Positions 27,238-37,697 of a stretch of DNA of 64,000 bases are shown one piece after another. The translations under genes were made by a program, and so were the position numbers. The first letter of the stretch is position 1. Each line of letters starts with the position of its first letter. Source of the DNA: Thermogutta terrifontis (lineage in GTDB: Bacteria > Planctomycetota > Planctomycetia > Pirellulales > Thermoguttaceae). The stretch spans positions 1,364,001-1,428,000 of the forward strand of contig NZ_CP018477.1 in NCBI RefSeq assembly GCF_002277955.1, given 5' to 3'. Under the pieces are notes generated by a model. That model did no database searches, had not been told where the DNA came from, and saw nothing but the letters and a program-made list of their open reading frames with translations.

Positions 27238-27621
27238 ATGCCAAGAATTTTGGGTGTTGATATTCCCGGGAATAAGCCAATCGTCATCGCGCTGCGGTAC
27301 ATCTACGGCGTTGGTCCCGCCATTGCCAAGGAGTTGTGCTATAAGGCAGGGATCGACCCACACATCCGCGCGAATCAACTGCGGGAGGATGAACTGGCCC
27401 GGCTGGCGACGCTCCTGGATAAAGACTACGTCGTTGAGGGTCAGCTTCGGCGACAGATAGCCCAGAACATCAACCGGTTGAAGGAAATTAACTGCTATCG
27501 GGGGATTCGGCATCGTCGTGGTCTGCCGGTCCGGGGACAGCGGACGCGGACGAATGCCCGGACGCGGAAAGGTCCGCGTAAGACGGTCGCCGGAAAGAAA
27601 GGCGTCAAGGACCTGCGGTGA
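27238..27621 (+). CDS. rpsM: 30S ribosomal protein S13
   Basis: 127 residues. It begins [21 protein letters not shown] with the helix-two-turn-helix [15 protein letters not shown], and has the C-terminal tail [23 protein letters not shown] that reaches the P-site tRNA. Confidence 0.98.
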   Translation: MPRILGVDIPGNKPIVIALRYIYGVGPAIAKELCYKAGIDPHIRANQLREDELARLATLLDKDYVVEGQLRRQIAQNINRLKEINCYRGIRHRRGLPVRGQRTRTNARTRKGPRKTVAGKKGVKDLR

Positions 27622-27799
27622 TCAGCCAGGCGTGCCCTTTGTGGCATGCCAGGATGGTGAGTCAGGTATCATCGCGGCGATTTTGTACGCTGTTTGAGTA
27701 GTTTGAGTTTTCCCAGGGGTTTGTTGTTGGGCAGGTTGTTGGAGACAAGGTCAAGGTGTTCTAGAGCGTTAGAAGCTCTTTTGGAGGAGAGGTCAGGTC

Positions 27800-28186
27800 G
27801 TGCCGAAGGCAACGGGTAAACGGAAAAAGGTTCGACGTCACGTCACGCAGGCCATTGTGCACATCAAGACGACTTTCAACAACACAATGGTCACGGTGAC
27901 GGATCTGAAGGGAGAAACGCTGTGCTGGGCAAGCGCGGGTACCTGCGGCTTCAAGGGAAGCCGTAAAAGCACTCCTTATGCTGGCCAAATGGCGGCGCAG
28001 CAGGCCGCCGAGAAGGCCATCAAAATGGGGGTCAAAGAAGTAGAGGTCAAAGTGAAGGGCCCCGGCGCTGGCCGCGAGAGCGCGATCACCGCTCTTCAGA
28101 CGGCGGGGCTGATCATCAAGTCGATCGAGGATGTGACCCCGCTGCCGCACAACGGTTGTCGGCCGAAAAAGCGGCGTCGCGTTTGA
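27800..28186 (+). CDS. rpsK: 30S ribosomal protein S11
   Basis: 128 residues from a GTG start (27800). [53 protein letters not shown] identify it. The 178-base gap before it, after rpsM, holds no gene; it may carry an internal promoter or leader. Confidence 0.98.
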   Translation: MPKATGKRKKVRRHVTQAIVHIKTTFNNTMVTVTDLKGETLCWASAGTCGFKGSRKSTPYAGQMAAQQAAEKAIKMGVKEVEVKVKGPGAGRESAITALQTAGLIIKSIEDVTPLPHNGCRPKKRRRV

Positions 28187-28325
28187 TGAGCAAAGGCGTG
28201 AAGATGGTTCGTTCGCATCGGCGTGGTCCGACGCAGTGAGTCGAAGTGGTTGAACTTTGAAAGTGTCAAGATAATTCTCGCAAGGCGATCCGACTGAAAG
28301 GCTGATTGGAAGGACGTGTAGCAAA

Positions 28326-28952
28326 ATGGCTCGATATACGGGACCAGTGTGTCGCTTGTGCCGCCGCGAGGGCATGAAGTTGTTTCTGAAAGGAACGCGG
28401 TGCGACACCGACAAATGCGCTTTTGAACGGCACAAGGCTACTCCTGGTATGCAGGGGGTTTTGCGGAGTAAGCCTACCGACTACGCGCTGCACCTGCGGG
28501 AAAAACAGAAGCTCAAGAGGTACTACGGGGTCCTCGAGCGGCAGTTTCGCCGGTATTTCCAGATGGCCACCCGTTCGCCCACCAACACGGGTGAGGTGCT
28601 CCTGTCACTTCTGGAAAGACGGCTGGATAACATTGTTTACCGACTGGGCTTTGGACTGTCGCGGGCACAAGCCCGGCAAATCGTGCGTCACGGTCACATT
28701 CTCGTGAACGGCCGGAGGATCGATATTCCGAGTTATTTGGTGAATCCGGGCGACGTTATCACGGTCAAGAATCGGCCGCGGAGTCTCGAACTTGTCAAGC
28801 GCAATTTGGAGGAGCGGCAGCCGAACGTGCCGGATTTCCTGAACCTCATTCCCGGCCAAATCCCGGAAGGGCATGTGCTCCGTAACCCAACCCTGGAAGA
28901 TGTTTCCATTCCGGTGCAGCCGCAGTTGGTGATCGAGTTCTGCTCTCGGTGA
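28326..28952 (+). CDS. rpsD: 30S ribosomal protein S4, zinc-binding form
   Basis: 208 residues. The N-terminus MARYTGPVCRLCRREGMKLF with CDTDKCAF gives four cysteines for zinc. The S4 RNA-binding domain runs LLSLLERRLDNIVYRLGFG, ARQIVRHGHILVNGRRIDIPSYLVNPGD. S4 nucleates 30S assembly. Confidence 0.98.
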   Translation: MARYTGPVCRLCRREGMKLFLKGTRCDTDKCAFERHKATPGMQGVLRSKPTDYALHLREKQKLKRYYGVLERQFRRYFQMATRSPTNTGEVLLSLLERRLDNIVYRLGFGLSRAQARQIVRHGHILVNGRRIDIPSYLVNPGDVITVKNRPRSLELVKRNLEERQPNVPDFLNLIPGQIPEGHVLRNPTLEDVSIPVQPQLVIEFCSR

Positions 28953-29000
28953 GGGGGAAACCGGTAAAGCGATATTGGGATCTCAAACTGGAGGCGTTGT

Positions 29001-29993
29001 ATGCGTGTACGCTGGCGCGGGCTCGAGCTACCGAGTCAGGTCATCTGCGATAAGAGCACCCTTACGGATCGGTACGGAAAATTCATCGCCGAACCGTTCG
29101 AGAGGGGGTTTGGTACAACGATCGGCAACAGCCTGCGACGGATTCTGCTGTCCAGTCTGGAAGGGAGTGCCGTAACGCGCGTGAAGATTCAGGGCGCGCT
29201 CCACGAGATAACTTCGTTGCCGGGTGTGGTCGAGGATGTCACCGATATCATCCTGAACGTGAAGTCGTTGGTGGTTCGCAATCACAGCTCTCAGCCGCGG
29301 ATTTTGCGAATCAACAGGCACACCCGAGGTGTCGTCACCGCAGCGGACATTGAGCCGGACGACCAGGTCACGATTGTGAATAAGGATCATGTGATTGCGA
29401 CGCTCACCGACGACGTGCCGTTTGTGATGGAAATGACGGTGGAAAACGGCCGCGGCTATGTTCCGGCCAGCGAGCACACGCCACAGATTTCGGAGATTGG
29501 CGTGATCCCGGTGGATGCGATGTTCAGCCCGGTCGTGAAAGTTCGTTACGAAGTGGAAGAGACCCGCGTCGGCCAGAAAACAAACTACGACAAGCTGACG
29601 CTGGAAATCTGGACCGACGGGTCGATCACACCGGAGCTGGCGCTGGTGGAAGCGGCCAAGATTCTCCGCAAGCATCTCAACCCGTTTGTGCAGTATAACG
29701 AGCTCGGACCGAAGGTATTTACGGATGGGCGGAGTGTCGCCGGATTGGAACCCAGTCAGGATGCCAAGCTGGGGATGCCGATCACGGATCTCAAGCTGTC
29801 GTCGCGCACGCTGAATGCTCTGGAGCTTGCGAATATCCGAACGGTACGCGATCTGGTGTCTCACACGGAAGAGCAACTCCTGGATTTGCGGAATTTCGGT
29901 GAGACGGCTCTAGCGGAGGTCAAGGAGAAGCTGGCGGCTTTGGGATTGCGATTGGGCATGCGGTCGCCGGCGACCTCGGGAGGAGCAGTCTAA
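29001..29993 (+). CDS. rpoA: DNA-directed RNA polymerase subunit alpha
   Basis: 330 residues. The N-terminal dimerisation/assembly domain has [27 protein letters not shown]; the C-terminal domain has [48 protein letters not shown], which binds UP elements and activators. It sits between rpsD and rplQ as in the alpha operon. Confidence 0.98.
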   Translation: MRVRWRGLELPSQVICDKSTLTDRYGKFIAEPFERGFGTTIGNSLRRILLSSLEGSAVTRVKIQGALHEITSLPGVVEDVTDIILNVKSLVVRNHSSQPRILRINRHTRGVVTAADIEPDDQVTIVNKDHVIATLTDDVPFVMEMTVENGRGYVPASEHTPQISEIGVIPVDAMFSPVVKVRYEVEETRVGQKTNYDKLTLEIWTDGSITPELALVEAAKILRKHLNPFVQYNELGPKVFTDGRSVAGLEPSQDAKLGMPITDLKLSSRTLNALELANIRTVRDLVSHTEEQLLDLRNFGETALAEVKEKLAALGLRLGMRSPATSGGAV

Positions 29994-30040
29994 ACGCAGC
30001 CATTGGCTAGAAATGAATGTAGGGAATACGGTTAGCTGCC

Positions 30041-30718
30041 ATGCGACATAGAAAACGTGGTCGATATTTAGGACGTAGCCCGAGTCATCGACGTGCTTTG
30101 CTGCGCAACCTGGCATCGGCGTTGTTCCTCACGGAAGGCGAGTTCATCTTCGAGGAGGAAGAGCCGTACGTGAGAGGGCGAATCGTCACAACACTGGCGA
30201 AGGCGAAGGAGGTTCGCCCGCTCGTCGAAAAGTGCATTACGATAGCCAAGCGAGTGCTGCCGTTGCTCGAGGAAGCCAAGCGGCTGGAACCGACGGCGCC
30301 GCGGAACTCAGAGGCCTGGCGGGCGTGGCGGCAGAGCGAGGCCTGGTACGAATGGAATCGCAAAATGGCACCGGTCGTGGCCGCACGGCGGCGGGTGCTC
30401 CGCCTTCTCGGTAATAATAAGGAGGCGATGCGGATCGTGTTTGAACGTGTCGCGCCGCGGTTTATTGATCGGCCGGGCGGATATACGCGGATCGTGCGGC
30501 TGGCCAAGCGGCGCGTGGGCGACGCGGGAATTCGTGCGATTCTGGAGTTTGTGGGGCGAAACGATCGGGTGAAGCGCCGGCGAACGATCAAACCGGAATT
30601 TGAGTCCGAGCCGGTGCTTGAAACGCCACCCTCACCCCCGGCAACGCAGGCACTGGAAGCCTCGCAGGCATCCAGTCAACCGACCGAGCAATCCGCTGGG
30701 GAACAAACAAACACTTGA
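30041..30718 (+). CDS. rplQ: 50S ribosomal protein L17, enlarged
   Basis: The core is clear: MRHRKRGRYLGRSPSHRRALLRNLASALFL at the start, and RIVTTLAKAKEVRPLVEKCITIAK and PRFIDRPGGYTRIVRLAKRRVGDAG later. At 225 residues it is nearly twice E. coli L17. There is an internal insert of about 50 residues (EAKRLEPTAPRNSEAWRAWRQ and following) between the two halves of the core, and a Pro/Ser/Gln-rich C-terminal tail of about 45 residues. Last gene of the block, followed by a terminator. Confidence 0.96.
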   Translation: MRHRKRGRYLGRSPSHRRALLRNLASALFLTEGEFIFEEEEPYVRGRIVTTLAKAKEVRPLVEKCITIAKRVLPLLEEAKRLEPTAPRNSEAWRAWRQSEAWYEWNRKMAPVVAARRRVLRLLGNNKEAMRIVFERVAPRFIDRPGGYTRIVRLAKRRVGDAGIRAILEFVGRNDRVKRRRTIKPEFESEPVLETPPSPPATQALEASQASSQPTEQSAGEQTNT

Positions 30719-31185
30719 GGGCAAGGGTTTCGGACCTGGCACGATTGGGGCCTACATTAAGAAGGATCGGACGAAATTCGCGATCGAAATGGCGGCGGAG
30801 TCAGGAGGCAATTGGCTCCGCCGTTTTTATTGCGCGCTGCTCGGAAAAATAGGTAAAGCGAAAAAATCTGCGTTAATTGGGTTGTTTAATGGTGGGGATA
30901 TTCTGGATGAATTGTCTCTAATGTCGCTCCCGACGTAACCAACGCGCGCTGGACTTAGGGGGATAGAGTTTTCTGCACCTTATCGAAAATGGTTGTCTTT
31001 TCTATTTTGTTGTGCAGGATCCGTGTTTTTCGTAAAAACCGCGGGTGCTTTCTCCGATGATTCAAAAAGGACGTTTAGGCGTGTGTTGACGGTCTACTGG
31101 TGCTCCCATCGGGGTGAACACACACTACCGAGACCGGCATCACCCTCTTGGGCAAACTGTGGTACCTAATCGTGGAGAGTCAAGG
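30719..31185. other. Gap between the ribosomal operon and the porin gene
   Basis: Its left third holds the operon terminator. The rest is AT-richer than its surroundings and must contain the porin promoter and leader, but I cannot choose among several weak TTGnnn/TAnnnT pairs. No gene is seen. Confidence 0.45.
30793..30828 (+). terminator. Rho-independent terminator of the ribosomal operon
   Basis: A perfect 8-base stem CGGCGGAG/CTCCGCCG with a 15-base loop is followed at once by TTTTT. It lies 75 bases after the rplQ stop. Confidence 0.85.
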
Positions 31186-32490
31186 ATGACTAAAAAATCC
31201 CTTTTTGGCAAACTGGCAGCCGCTTGCCTGTGTTTTGGACTGGGCGCAGGCAGCCTGCAGGCCCAAGTCTATCCAACGAGCTGGTCGGGACAGAATGGAG
31301 CGGCCGGCGTCCCGGGCTGCAACACGTGCAGCAGCTACGACGGTGGTGGATTTCTCTCCGATTTCTTCTACTGCGATCCGTGCCGGCCCACCGACCCGTG
31401 GAAACTGCCCACGCCCGGTTTTCTCGAACGGTGGGGTTTTGAGTTCGGAGGCTGGGTGGGCGCGGGCATCAGTGTCGTCGCCAATAATCCCGCCGACAAT
31501 TACAACGGTGTGGTCACGTTCAACGACCGCGACCAGGAGTTCCAGATGAACCAGCTCAACCTTTATCTGGAACGGCGTATCAACAACGGCGGCTACGGCT
31601 GGGATTGGGGTGGCCGTGTGGATGTCCTCTATGGAACGGATGCTCGGTTCACCCAGGCGATTGATGGGTTGGAATCGGACTGGAACCAGACGGAACGTTT
31701 CTATCAGGTGGCTCTGCCCCAGTTCTATTTCGACGTGGCCTACAATAGCTGGACGCTGAGAGGCGGTCACTTCTATTCGCCGGTCGGCTATGAGGCGGTT
31801 CCTGTTACGCAAAACTTTTTCTATTCGCACAGTTATTCCCACCAGTACGGCCAGCCCTTCACGCATACGGGGCTTTTGCTCAGCCGGTCGTTCAATCGGC
31901 TGGTGGTCACGGCAGGGCTCCAGCGGGGTAATGATCAGTTCGACGATACCGATGGTCGGAACGCGATCGGGTTCTTAGGTGCAGTCCGCTGGACGAGCGA
32001 GGACGATCGCTTCGGGATCGGGTTTGGGATTTCCGCGGATGAACAGGGCATCGATCGGCCCATCACGATCTACAGCCTGGTCGGGACCTGGAATGTCACT
32101 TCACGACTCCAGTGGGTTATTGAGCATACCTTTGGTGAGTCCGAAGATCCGCAAACCGGGAAAAGCCAGTGGTACGGTATCACCAACTACCTGTACTACA
32201 AGTTCAATCCCTGCTGGCAGACGGGCCTGCGGGTGGAATGGTTCCGCGACGAGGACGGTGTCCGGGTAGCGGGCATTGGGGATGGAAATCGCGCGACCGG
32301 GCCGTTCCCGGGGGACTTCTATGAAATCAGCTACGGTTTCAACTGGTCGCCGCACCCCAATCTTCGCGTGCGTCCGGAAGTCCGCTGGGACTGGTTTGAC
32401 GCCAACCGCCCAGTCTCTGTCCTCCCCTACGACGCAGGCGACCGCGACAACCAATTCCTGCTTGGTTGCGACTTTATCGTGACCTTCTGA
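31186..32490 (+). CDS. Outer-membrane beta-barrel porin, OmpL-like (BBP2 type)
   Basis: The start is at ATG 31186 (MTKKSLFGKLAAACLCFGLG, signal peptide ending at LQAQ). 434 residues. A short Cys-containing region (GCNTCSSYDGG, YCDPCRP) is followed by an alternating, aromatic-rich barrel sequence: WGFEFGGWVGAGISVVAN, QMNQLNLYLERRI, FYFDVAYNSWTLRGGHFYSPVGYE, FGIGFGISADEQG. It ends in FLLGCDFIVTF, a Phe-terminated strand expected of outer-membrane barrels. This matches the putative beta-barrel porin-2 family common in planctomycetes. Substrate unknown. Confidence 0.82.
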   Translation: MTKKSLFGKLAAACLCFGLGAGSLQAQVYPTSWSGQNGAAGVPGCNTCSSYDGGGFLSDFFYCDPCRPTDPWKLPTPGFLERWGFEFGGWVGAGISVVANNPADNYNGVVTFNDRDQEFQMNQLNLYLERRINNGGYGWDWGGRVDVLYGTDARFTQAIDGLESDWNQTERFYQVALPQFYFDVAYNSWTLRGGHFYSPVGYEAVPVTQNFFYSHSYSHQYGQPFTHTGLLLSRSFNRLVVTAGLQRGNDQFDDTDGRNAIGFLGAVRWTSEDDRFGIGFGISADEQGIDRPITIYSLVGTWNVTSRLQWVIEHTFGESEDPQTGKSQWYGITNYLYYKFNPCWQTGLRVEWFRDEDGVRVAGIGDGNRATGPFPGDFYEISYGFNWSPHPNLRVRPEVRWDWFDANRPVSVLPYDAGDRDNQFLLGCDFIVTF

Positions 32491-32522
32491 CAGGTGATCA
32501 TTCAAACGAGTCAGCCCACCTG

Positions 32523-32547
32523 GACGCCGGCTCAATGAGCCGGCGTC
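32523..32547. terminator. Hairpin between convergent genes, likely bidirectional terminator
   Basis: GACGCCGGCTCA and TGAGCCGGCGTC form a perfect 12-base inverted repeat with a one-base centre. It lies between the convergent stops of the porin and DUF4091 genes. The following sequence (TCTCCTTTAT) is only weakly T-rich. Confidence 0.55.
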
Positions 32548-32563
32548 TCTCCTTTATGGTCAC

Positions 32564-35500
32564 TCACTTTTGTAGTGACATGAGACGTTCAATCGCGGCA
32601 GCGATTTGCGCACGCCGTTGATAGATGGGATCGGGAGTCCGCGTGAAGGTCGTCATGTCTCGGGTGATCTGTGGGGGGACTTCCAGCAATTGCGCGAAGT
32701 TATCTCGCTCCTCCGGGGATAATTGGTTGCCATATCTGGTAAGCAAATCTGCCAGCAGCCAGAGCATTTCGTAGTCTTCGATGCCTTCGCGGAGCATTTC
32801 CCAGCGAATACTGGAGGCCGGTGGCGAAAGCACCGGATGGTCCGTTTTCCCGGGCACCGAGGCTTCTGGAGGCGGATAGATGAAGCGGCCATCGCCATTT
32901 CCCCAATGCCGTTTCACCCCTTTAGGGGTCGAATAACCCGAGACATATGACATCGGATCGTCGTACGGATCCTGAAAGCCGTCCGGAAAGGCAGCGGAGG
33001 AAGTCCAGTAATTGGTGGCCCAAACGAGAATTCCAGAAATTCGCCGTTGCCAGGTTTGCCAAAGCCACACCCGCAGTTCGGTTGCGGGATGGTCAATGAA
33101 CAGGGTGCAATACGGGGCTTTTGGGCCGGTGCATATGTACCACCAGAATCTCTCGCCCAATTGCCGACGTTCTTCAGCAACTTTGTGGTCGTAATTGGGG
33201 CTAATGGGGCACCAGATGTCCACATAACCATAAAGCGGCTCCACCGGTTCCTCGGTGAGCATCCTGGCCAGGCCGGGGGCGTATTTCTTCAATCGCGCCA
33301 TTCCGGCTTTGACAAACTCGTAATCCTTGGGCTCTGGCTCATCGAACCAGTAAACATACGCCATGTGAAGCCACCCTTTCTCGCGGAGATGCTCTTCAAT
33401 CTGCCGAACTTGGCTACTGAAGAGTGCCTGGTATTGCGGAGTGCTTTCCGCGAAACCGGCCAGGGAAGGTTCCACGCGGGAGTGGAACGTGCCTCCACCC
33501 ATCCCCTGAATTTGGACCATGAAATTTGTGAAATGGTACCGCCGGATGGCTTCTTCCATAGCGTTGTCGAACCTGGAAAAATCGATCACAGCTCGCGGAG
33601 GTTCCGCTTTGGGGTCGAATGTCACGCGGTACGGATCGAGGGGAGTGGGATTGTAGGGGCTAATTCGGTGGTCTGCAAAGCTTTGGAAGTATAGGTCGAG
33701 CACACGCCGGCGATCTTCCTCGCTTTGCACATTGTGATACCGAAAGGCCTGCCAGCAGTCGAATCCGAACGCCGTTTCAAGGTGATTCCGCTCAGGCAGG
33801 GCGAAATTCCAGACCTTGAGCTGAAGCGGTACCACGGCCTGCCATCCCGTGCCGGTCAGCCGAATCTCCCCGTGGTATTCCCCCGCTTCGGCGTTTCGGG
33901 GTACGCGAATCGTGACCCACAATGGCTGGTTCATTCCGGCAGAAAGGGATAGCGGATACTGGATCGGGGGGAGAGCGTCCGGCCACCAATCGACGACTCC
34001 CGTTGGGTCCGTGGGCGTATGCACAAAATGGTAGAAGACGCGATGGACGGTGACGTTCCCCGCATCAATGGAATAACCTTTTGGCCCCTGAAGATTGCTG
34101 ACCTCAACACGTTCCAGTGTGGTGCCATCCTCCGGACGAAGAACCAGTTGGACGGATTCATGATCGCCTTTGGCGGCCATCACGGTGATGCCCGACGAAC
34201 CACCTGCGTCCTTGGGGGCCGGTCGCTTCCGAGCGATCTTCCAATCTGCCTCGCACCACCATAGGACGACAGGGCCGGCCTTCGCCAGGTAGTTTCCATA
34301 ATCCGCGCGGTGATACTCGTGGACGGCCAGCGGGATCTCCAAGACTCCCAGCGCTCGGCCGTGCTGCTGAATTGTCAGGAAGGCTCTGTACACTCCGCAA
34401 GTTGTTACGGGGATGGCAAAGCCCAGCGTACGCGAGCCCCTCACCCGGCCAGGTTCGAGCACTTGGTCCTGGAGGATCGCCGTGCCGTCCGGAGCGTTCA
34501 CCGATACGCGAAAATCATAGCTTGACTCGGAAGGCAAAGATATTTCAAACAGATGCTGGCCATTTTCCGAGAAGCCCAAGTAACTCAGGCCAAGAGATGA
34601 CGCACCGGCCGGTAGCGAGCCCTCGGAAAGAATACCATAAATCGTTTGGCCGGTTACAGACGGTAGTTCTTTATCGAGCTCACCCTCGAATATGATACTG
34701 TCCACCTGCAGTGAGGTGTCCGAAGTGGCGCCCCGCAGCCTCAGCCACAGATCGGCGGCAGGCAAAAGTTCTCCCGGGAGAGAAACTTCCACGGCCCCCA
34801 ATTTGTCTCCCCGCGCGATTTCGGTCCAGGCCTTTCCGTTCCTGCTTATGGCGACACTGAGGGCACCGCGGGTGTAATAGTTGATGTTGACCACGAGCCG
34901 TCCCCGGACGAACTGACAGCCGGGAAGATTGAAGTGATAGATGACCTCATTTTGGCCAGAAATAACCCATCGCGATGTGTTGAACCCCGCCGTTGCCCGC
35001 TCCAACACTCGATGATCGTTACTGCCGTACTGGTTGAATAACGCGTTGAAAAGATAGTGCCGGTTCTCGATTCTTTCCCCGCGGCCAAGGGTAATCGCCC
35101 CGTGTTTGCTGTAGATGGGCAGGGCCGGTCGGAGTTGTACAGCGTCGTATTGAATGGTGCCCCGCACCTCCCATTGACCGAGGCGAAACTGTGTGGTGGT
35201 CACCTGATCCGGCACACGGAAGGCCGCCTGGAATTCGCCCCATTCGGTATCAGGGAACGTCCAGTCGTGATTGACTTCCGCCGGACCGATGATCGCACAA
35301 CCACCCGAAGCGCCGAGCCGACGCCCCTTCACAGTCATGACATATCGCGCGCCGGGTTGGAGGACCACCTGTGCCATCCACGCATTACTCCCCCGGCCAT
35401 CCCCGGTGACTTCGAGGATGTCCTTTTCTACCCACCGTCCGCTCCCACCAGACAGACGCCATCCTACTGGTTCGGCTTCGCCCGCTCGGAAATCTCCGTT

Positions 35501-35683
35501 GGGAGGCAGGGAAAGCCCCACGGCTTCGTTACCAGCGGCCGGCACTGGGAAGAACATCGCCAGAAGAATGACGGCGACCCAACTCCCGTGGCGGAATGGG
35601 GTTAGAGCTTCCTTCACCCGAAGTTCAGGGCCAAGAGACTGTGAACCAAAAACGTTATCGGCACGCAGAAACTGAGGGGCCAT
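32564..35683 (-). CDS. Large exported DUF4091 protein, glycoside-hydrolase-like
   Basis: The ATG at 35683 has GGAG 6 bases upstream and is preferred over the GTG at 35695; 1039 residues. An N-terminal hydrophobic stretch (WVAVILLAMFFPVPAAG) is preceded by about 35 residues, long for a signal peptide, so an internal GTG at 35617 may be the true start. The first part is beta-rich, with two carbohydrate-binding-like regions (NGDFRAGEAEPVGWRLSGGSG; FNLPGCQFVRGRLVVNINYY). The C-terminal half has LPERNHLETAFGFDCWQAF, YVYWFDEPEPKDYEFV, WYICTGPKAPYCTLFIDHPATELRVWLWQTWQ, and SSIRWEMLREGIEDYEMLWLLADLL, matching DUF4091. Substrate unknown. Confidence 0.82.
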   Translation of the reverse strand: MAPQFLRADNVFGSQSLGPELRVKEALTPFRHGSWVAVILLAMFFPVPAAGNEAVGLSLPPNGDFRAGEAEPVGWRLSGGSGRWVEKDILEVTGDGRGSNAWMAQVVLQPGARYVMTVKGRRLGASGGCAIIGPAEVNHDWTFPDTEWGEFQAAFRVPDQVTTTQFRLGQWEVRGTIQYDAVQLRPALPIYSKHGAITLGRGERIENRHYLFNALFNQYGSNDHRVLERATAGFNTSRWVISGQNEVIYHFNLPGCQFVRGRLVVNINYYTRGALSVAISRNGKAWTEIARGDKLGAVEVSLPGELLPAADLWLRLRGATSDTSLQVDSIIFEGELDKELPSVTGQTIYGILSEGSLPAGASSLGLSYLGFSENGQHLFEISLPSESSYDFRVSVNAPDGTAILQDQVLEPGRVRGSRTLGFAIPVTTCGVYRAFLTIQQHGRALGVLEIPLAVHEYHRADYGNYLAKAGPVVLWWCEADWKIARKRPAPKDAGGSSGITVMAAKGDHESVQLVLRPEDGTTLERVEVSNLQGPKGYSIDAGNVTVHRVFYHFVHTPTDPTGVVDWWPDALPPIQYPLSLSAGMNQPLWVTIRVPRNAEAGEYHGEIRLTGTGWQAVVPLQLKVWNFALPERNHLETAFGFDCWQAFRYHNVQSEEDRRRVLDLYFQSFADHRISPYNPTPLDPYRVTFDPKAEPPRAVIDFSRFDNAMEEAIRRYHFTNFMVQIQGMGGGTFHSRVEPSLAGFAESTPQYQALFSSQVRQIEEHLREKGWLHMAYVYWFDEPEPKDYEFVKAGMARLKKYAPGLARMLTEEPVEPLYGYVDIWCPISPNYDHKVAEERRQLGERFWWYICTGPKAPYCTLFIDHPATELRVWLWQTWQRRISGILVWATNYWTSSAAFPDGFQDPYDDPMSYVSGYSTPKGVKRHWGNGDGRFIYPPPEASVPGKTDHPVLSPPASSIRWEMLREGIEDYEMLWLLADLLTRYGNQLSPEERDNFAQLLEVPPQITRDMTTFTRTPDPIYQRRAQIAAAIERLMSLQK

Positions 35684-35843
35684 GGCGAACTCCACTCAAC
35701 AACGAGCCGGTAATCCAGGATGAAAAACGCCCTTCCATCATCTAAATCAGAGGGGAACAAAACAAGAGGTGCCAATACCTGACTTTTCCTCCGCCGACAG
35801 GGCCGCGGTTGTCCATTTGGCTTGCGTCGGAGCGGATACAACC

Positions 35844-35924
35844 GGAGGGACCTGCTCGTCAGGTCCGCTTTCCGACGTGGGGGCAAGCCTTGCGTTTCGG
35901 CGGGCACGACAAGCGTGTCCCTCC
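35844..35924 (+). repeat. Paired GGAG-foot hairpin element (family A), copy 3
   Basis: 81 bases. Left end: GGAG foot, stem GGACCTG, loop CTCGT, stem CAGGTCC. Right end on the other strand: GGAG foot, stem GGACACG, loop CTTGT, stem CGTGCCC. Confidence 0.75.
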
Positions 35925-35996
35925 ATTGTGTGGAATGGAGGGTCGGGTTCTACCGCGACCGGTGCCCCCGGCTCCATCCGGATCAACGCCAAGGTA

Positions 35997-36046
35997 GTGA
36001 AGGCTAAAGCCTTCACCGAAAAGCGGCGATGAATCGCCGCACTCCA
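35997..36046 (+). repeat. Double-hairpin element (family B), copy 2, with changed stems
   Basis: Hairpin GTGAAGGCTAAAGCCTTCAC, spacer CGAAAA, hairpin GCGGCGATGAATCGCCGC, then ACTCCA. It has the same layout as the copy at 7139, but both stems differ in sequence while remaining fully paired. Confidence 0.7.
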
Positions 36047-36093
36047 TGGAGTGCGGGGCTTTAGCCCCGCTTTCCGCGCGGGACTTCAGTCCC
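36047..36093 (-). repeat. Double-hairpin element (family B), copy 3, inverted
   Basis: TGGAGT, then GCGGGGCTTTAGCCCCGC, then GGGACTTCAGTCCC: family B read from the other strand. It abuts copy 2 exactly, joining as ACTCCA/TGGAGT. Confidence 0.7.
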
Positions 36094-36128
36094 CGATGAA
36101 AGGCCATGGATGATCGAACGTTGAGCGG

Positions 36129-36152
36129 CGGACGTGACAAGCAGGTCCCTCC
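36129..36152 (-). repeat. Single family A hairpin (half element)
   Basis: On the minus strand: GGAG foot, stem GGACCTG, loop CTTGT, then CACGTCC with one mismatch. Its partner end is missing; the family B pair lies where it would be expected. Confidence 0.55.
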
Positions 36153-36160
36153 AAAAGGTC

Positions 36161-36241
36161 GGAGGGGCACGCTTGTCGTGCCCGGGAAAAGGGAATGGAT
36201 GATCCAATGTCAAACGGCGGACCCGACAAGCGGGTCCCTCC
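36161..36241 (+). repeat. Paired GGAG-foot hairpin element (family A), copy 4
   Basis: 81 bases. Left end: GGAG foot, stem GGGCACG, loop CTTGT, stem CGTGCCC. Right end on the other strand: GGAG foot, stem GGACCCG, loop CTTGT, stem CGGGTCC. This right stem has a third pairing sequence not seen in the other copies. Confidence 0.75.
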
Positions 36242-36247
36242 GACACT

Positions 36248-36275
36248 GTAGGGGCAATTCGTGAATGGCCCCTAC
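36248..36275. repeat. 28-base palindrome (family C), copy 3, imperfect
   Basis: Same foot GTAG and end CTAC as the perfect copies, with two changes: a central GTGAA in place of ATGAA, and TGGCC in place of TTGCC. It follows a family A element by 6 bases. Confidence 0.75.
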
Positions 36276-36466
36276 AATTAGATTGTCCCCATGCCGTCTC
36301 AGTGGTTTTCGCGAAGATGGGGATGGATCAGGCGTCAATGCGGTTTTGTGATGCACGGCCCGAATTGACGAGAGTAGCCCGGGCGGGAGGTGGCTCTGAT
36401 CGAGAGTGTGCTTTTGCCACAGTATGTCTTAAACGAAGAAACTGTGCCCAGATCGAGCCTGCCCAC

Positions 36467-36496
36467 TTGTCAAAAAGCTTCGGAAAAGTCTATACT
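36467..36496 (+). promoter_or_regulatory. Sigma-70-type promoter of the aldolase gene
   Basis: TTGTCA (36467-36472), 18 bases, TATACT (36491-36496). It stands out in this GC-rich DNA and lies 189 bases upstream of the aldolase start, on the same strand. Confidence 0.55.
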
Positions 36497-36672
36497 TAAG
36501 GGCGCGATGTGTCGGCCGCTCTCCGATGCCACAGTATAACAGCACTTCTGAGAGTGAAGCAGCGAGAGTGCCTTGGAGACGGAACTGATGCTGCACGTTG
36601 CAAGTGGTGGAACGGGGCACCCAAAAGATGTTTTCGGTTTCAGGGTCTCCCATCCGCAAATCGCTTGATTGA

Positions 36673-37671
<999 letters not shown>

Positions 37672-37697
37672 GAGACGGCACCGCAGCCCGAATCGAT

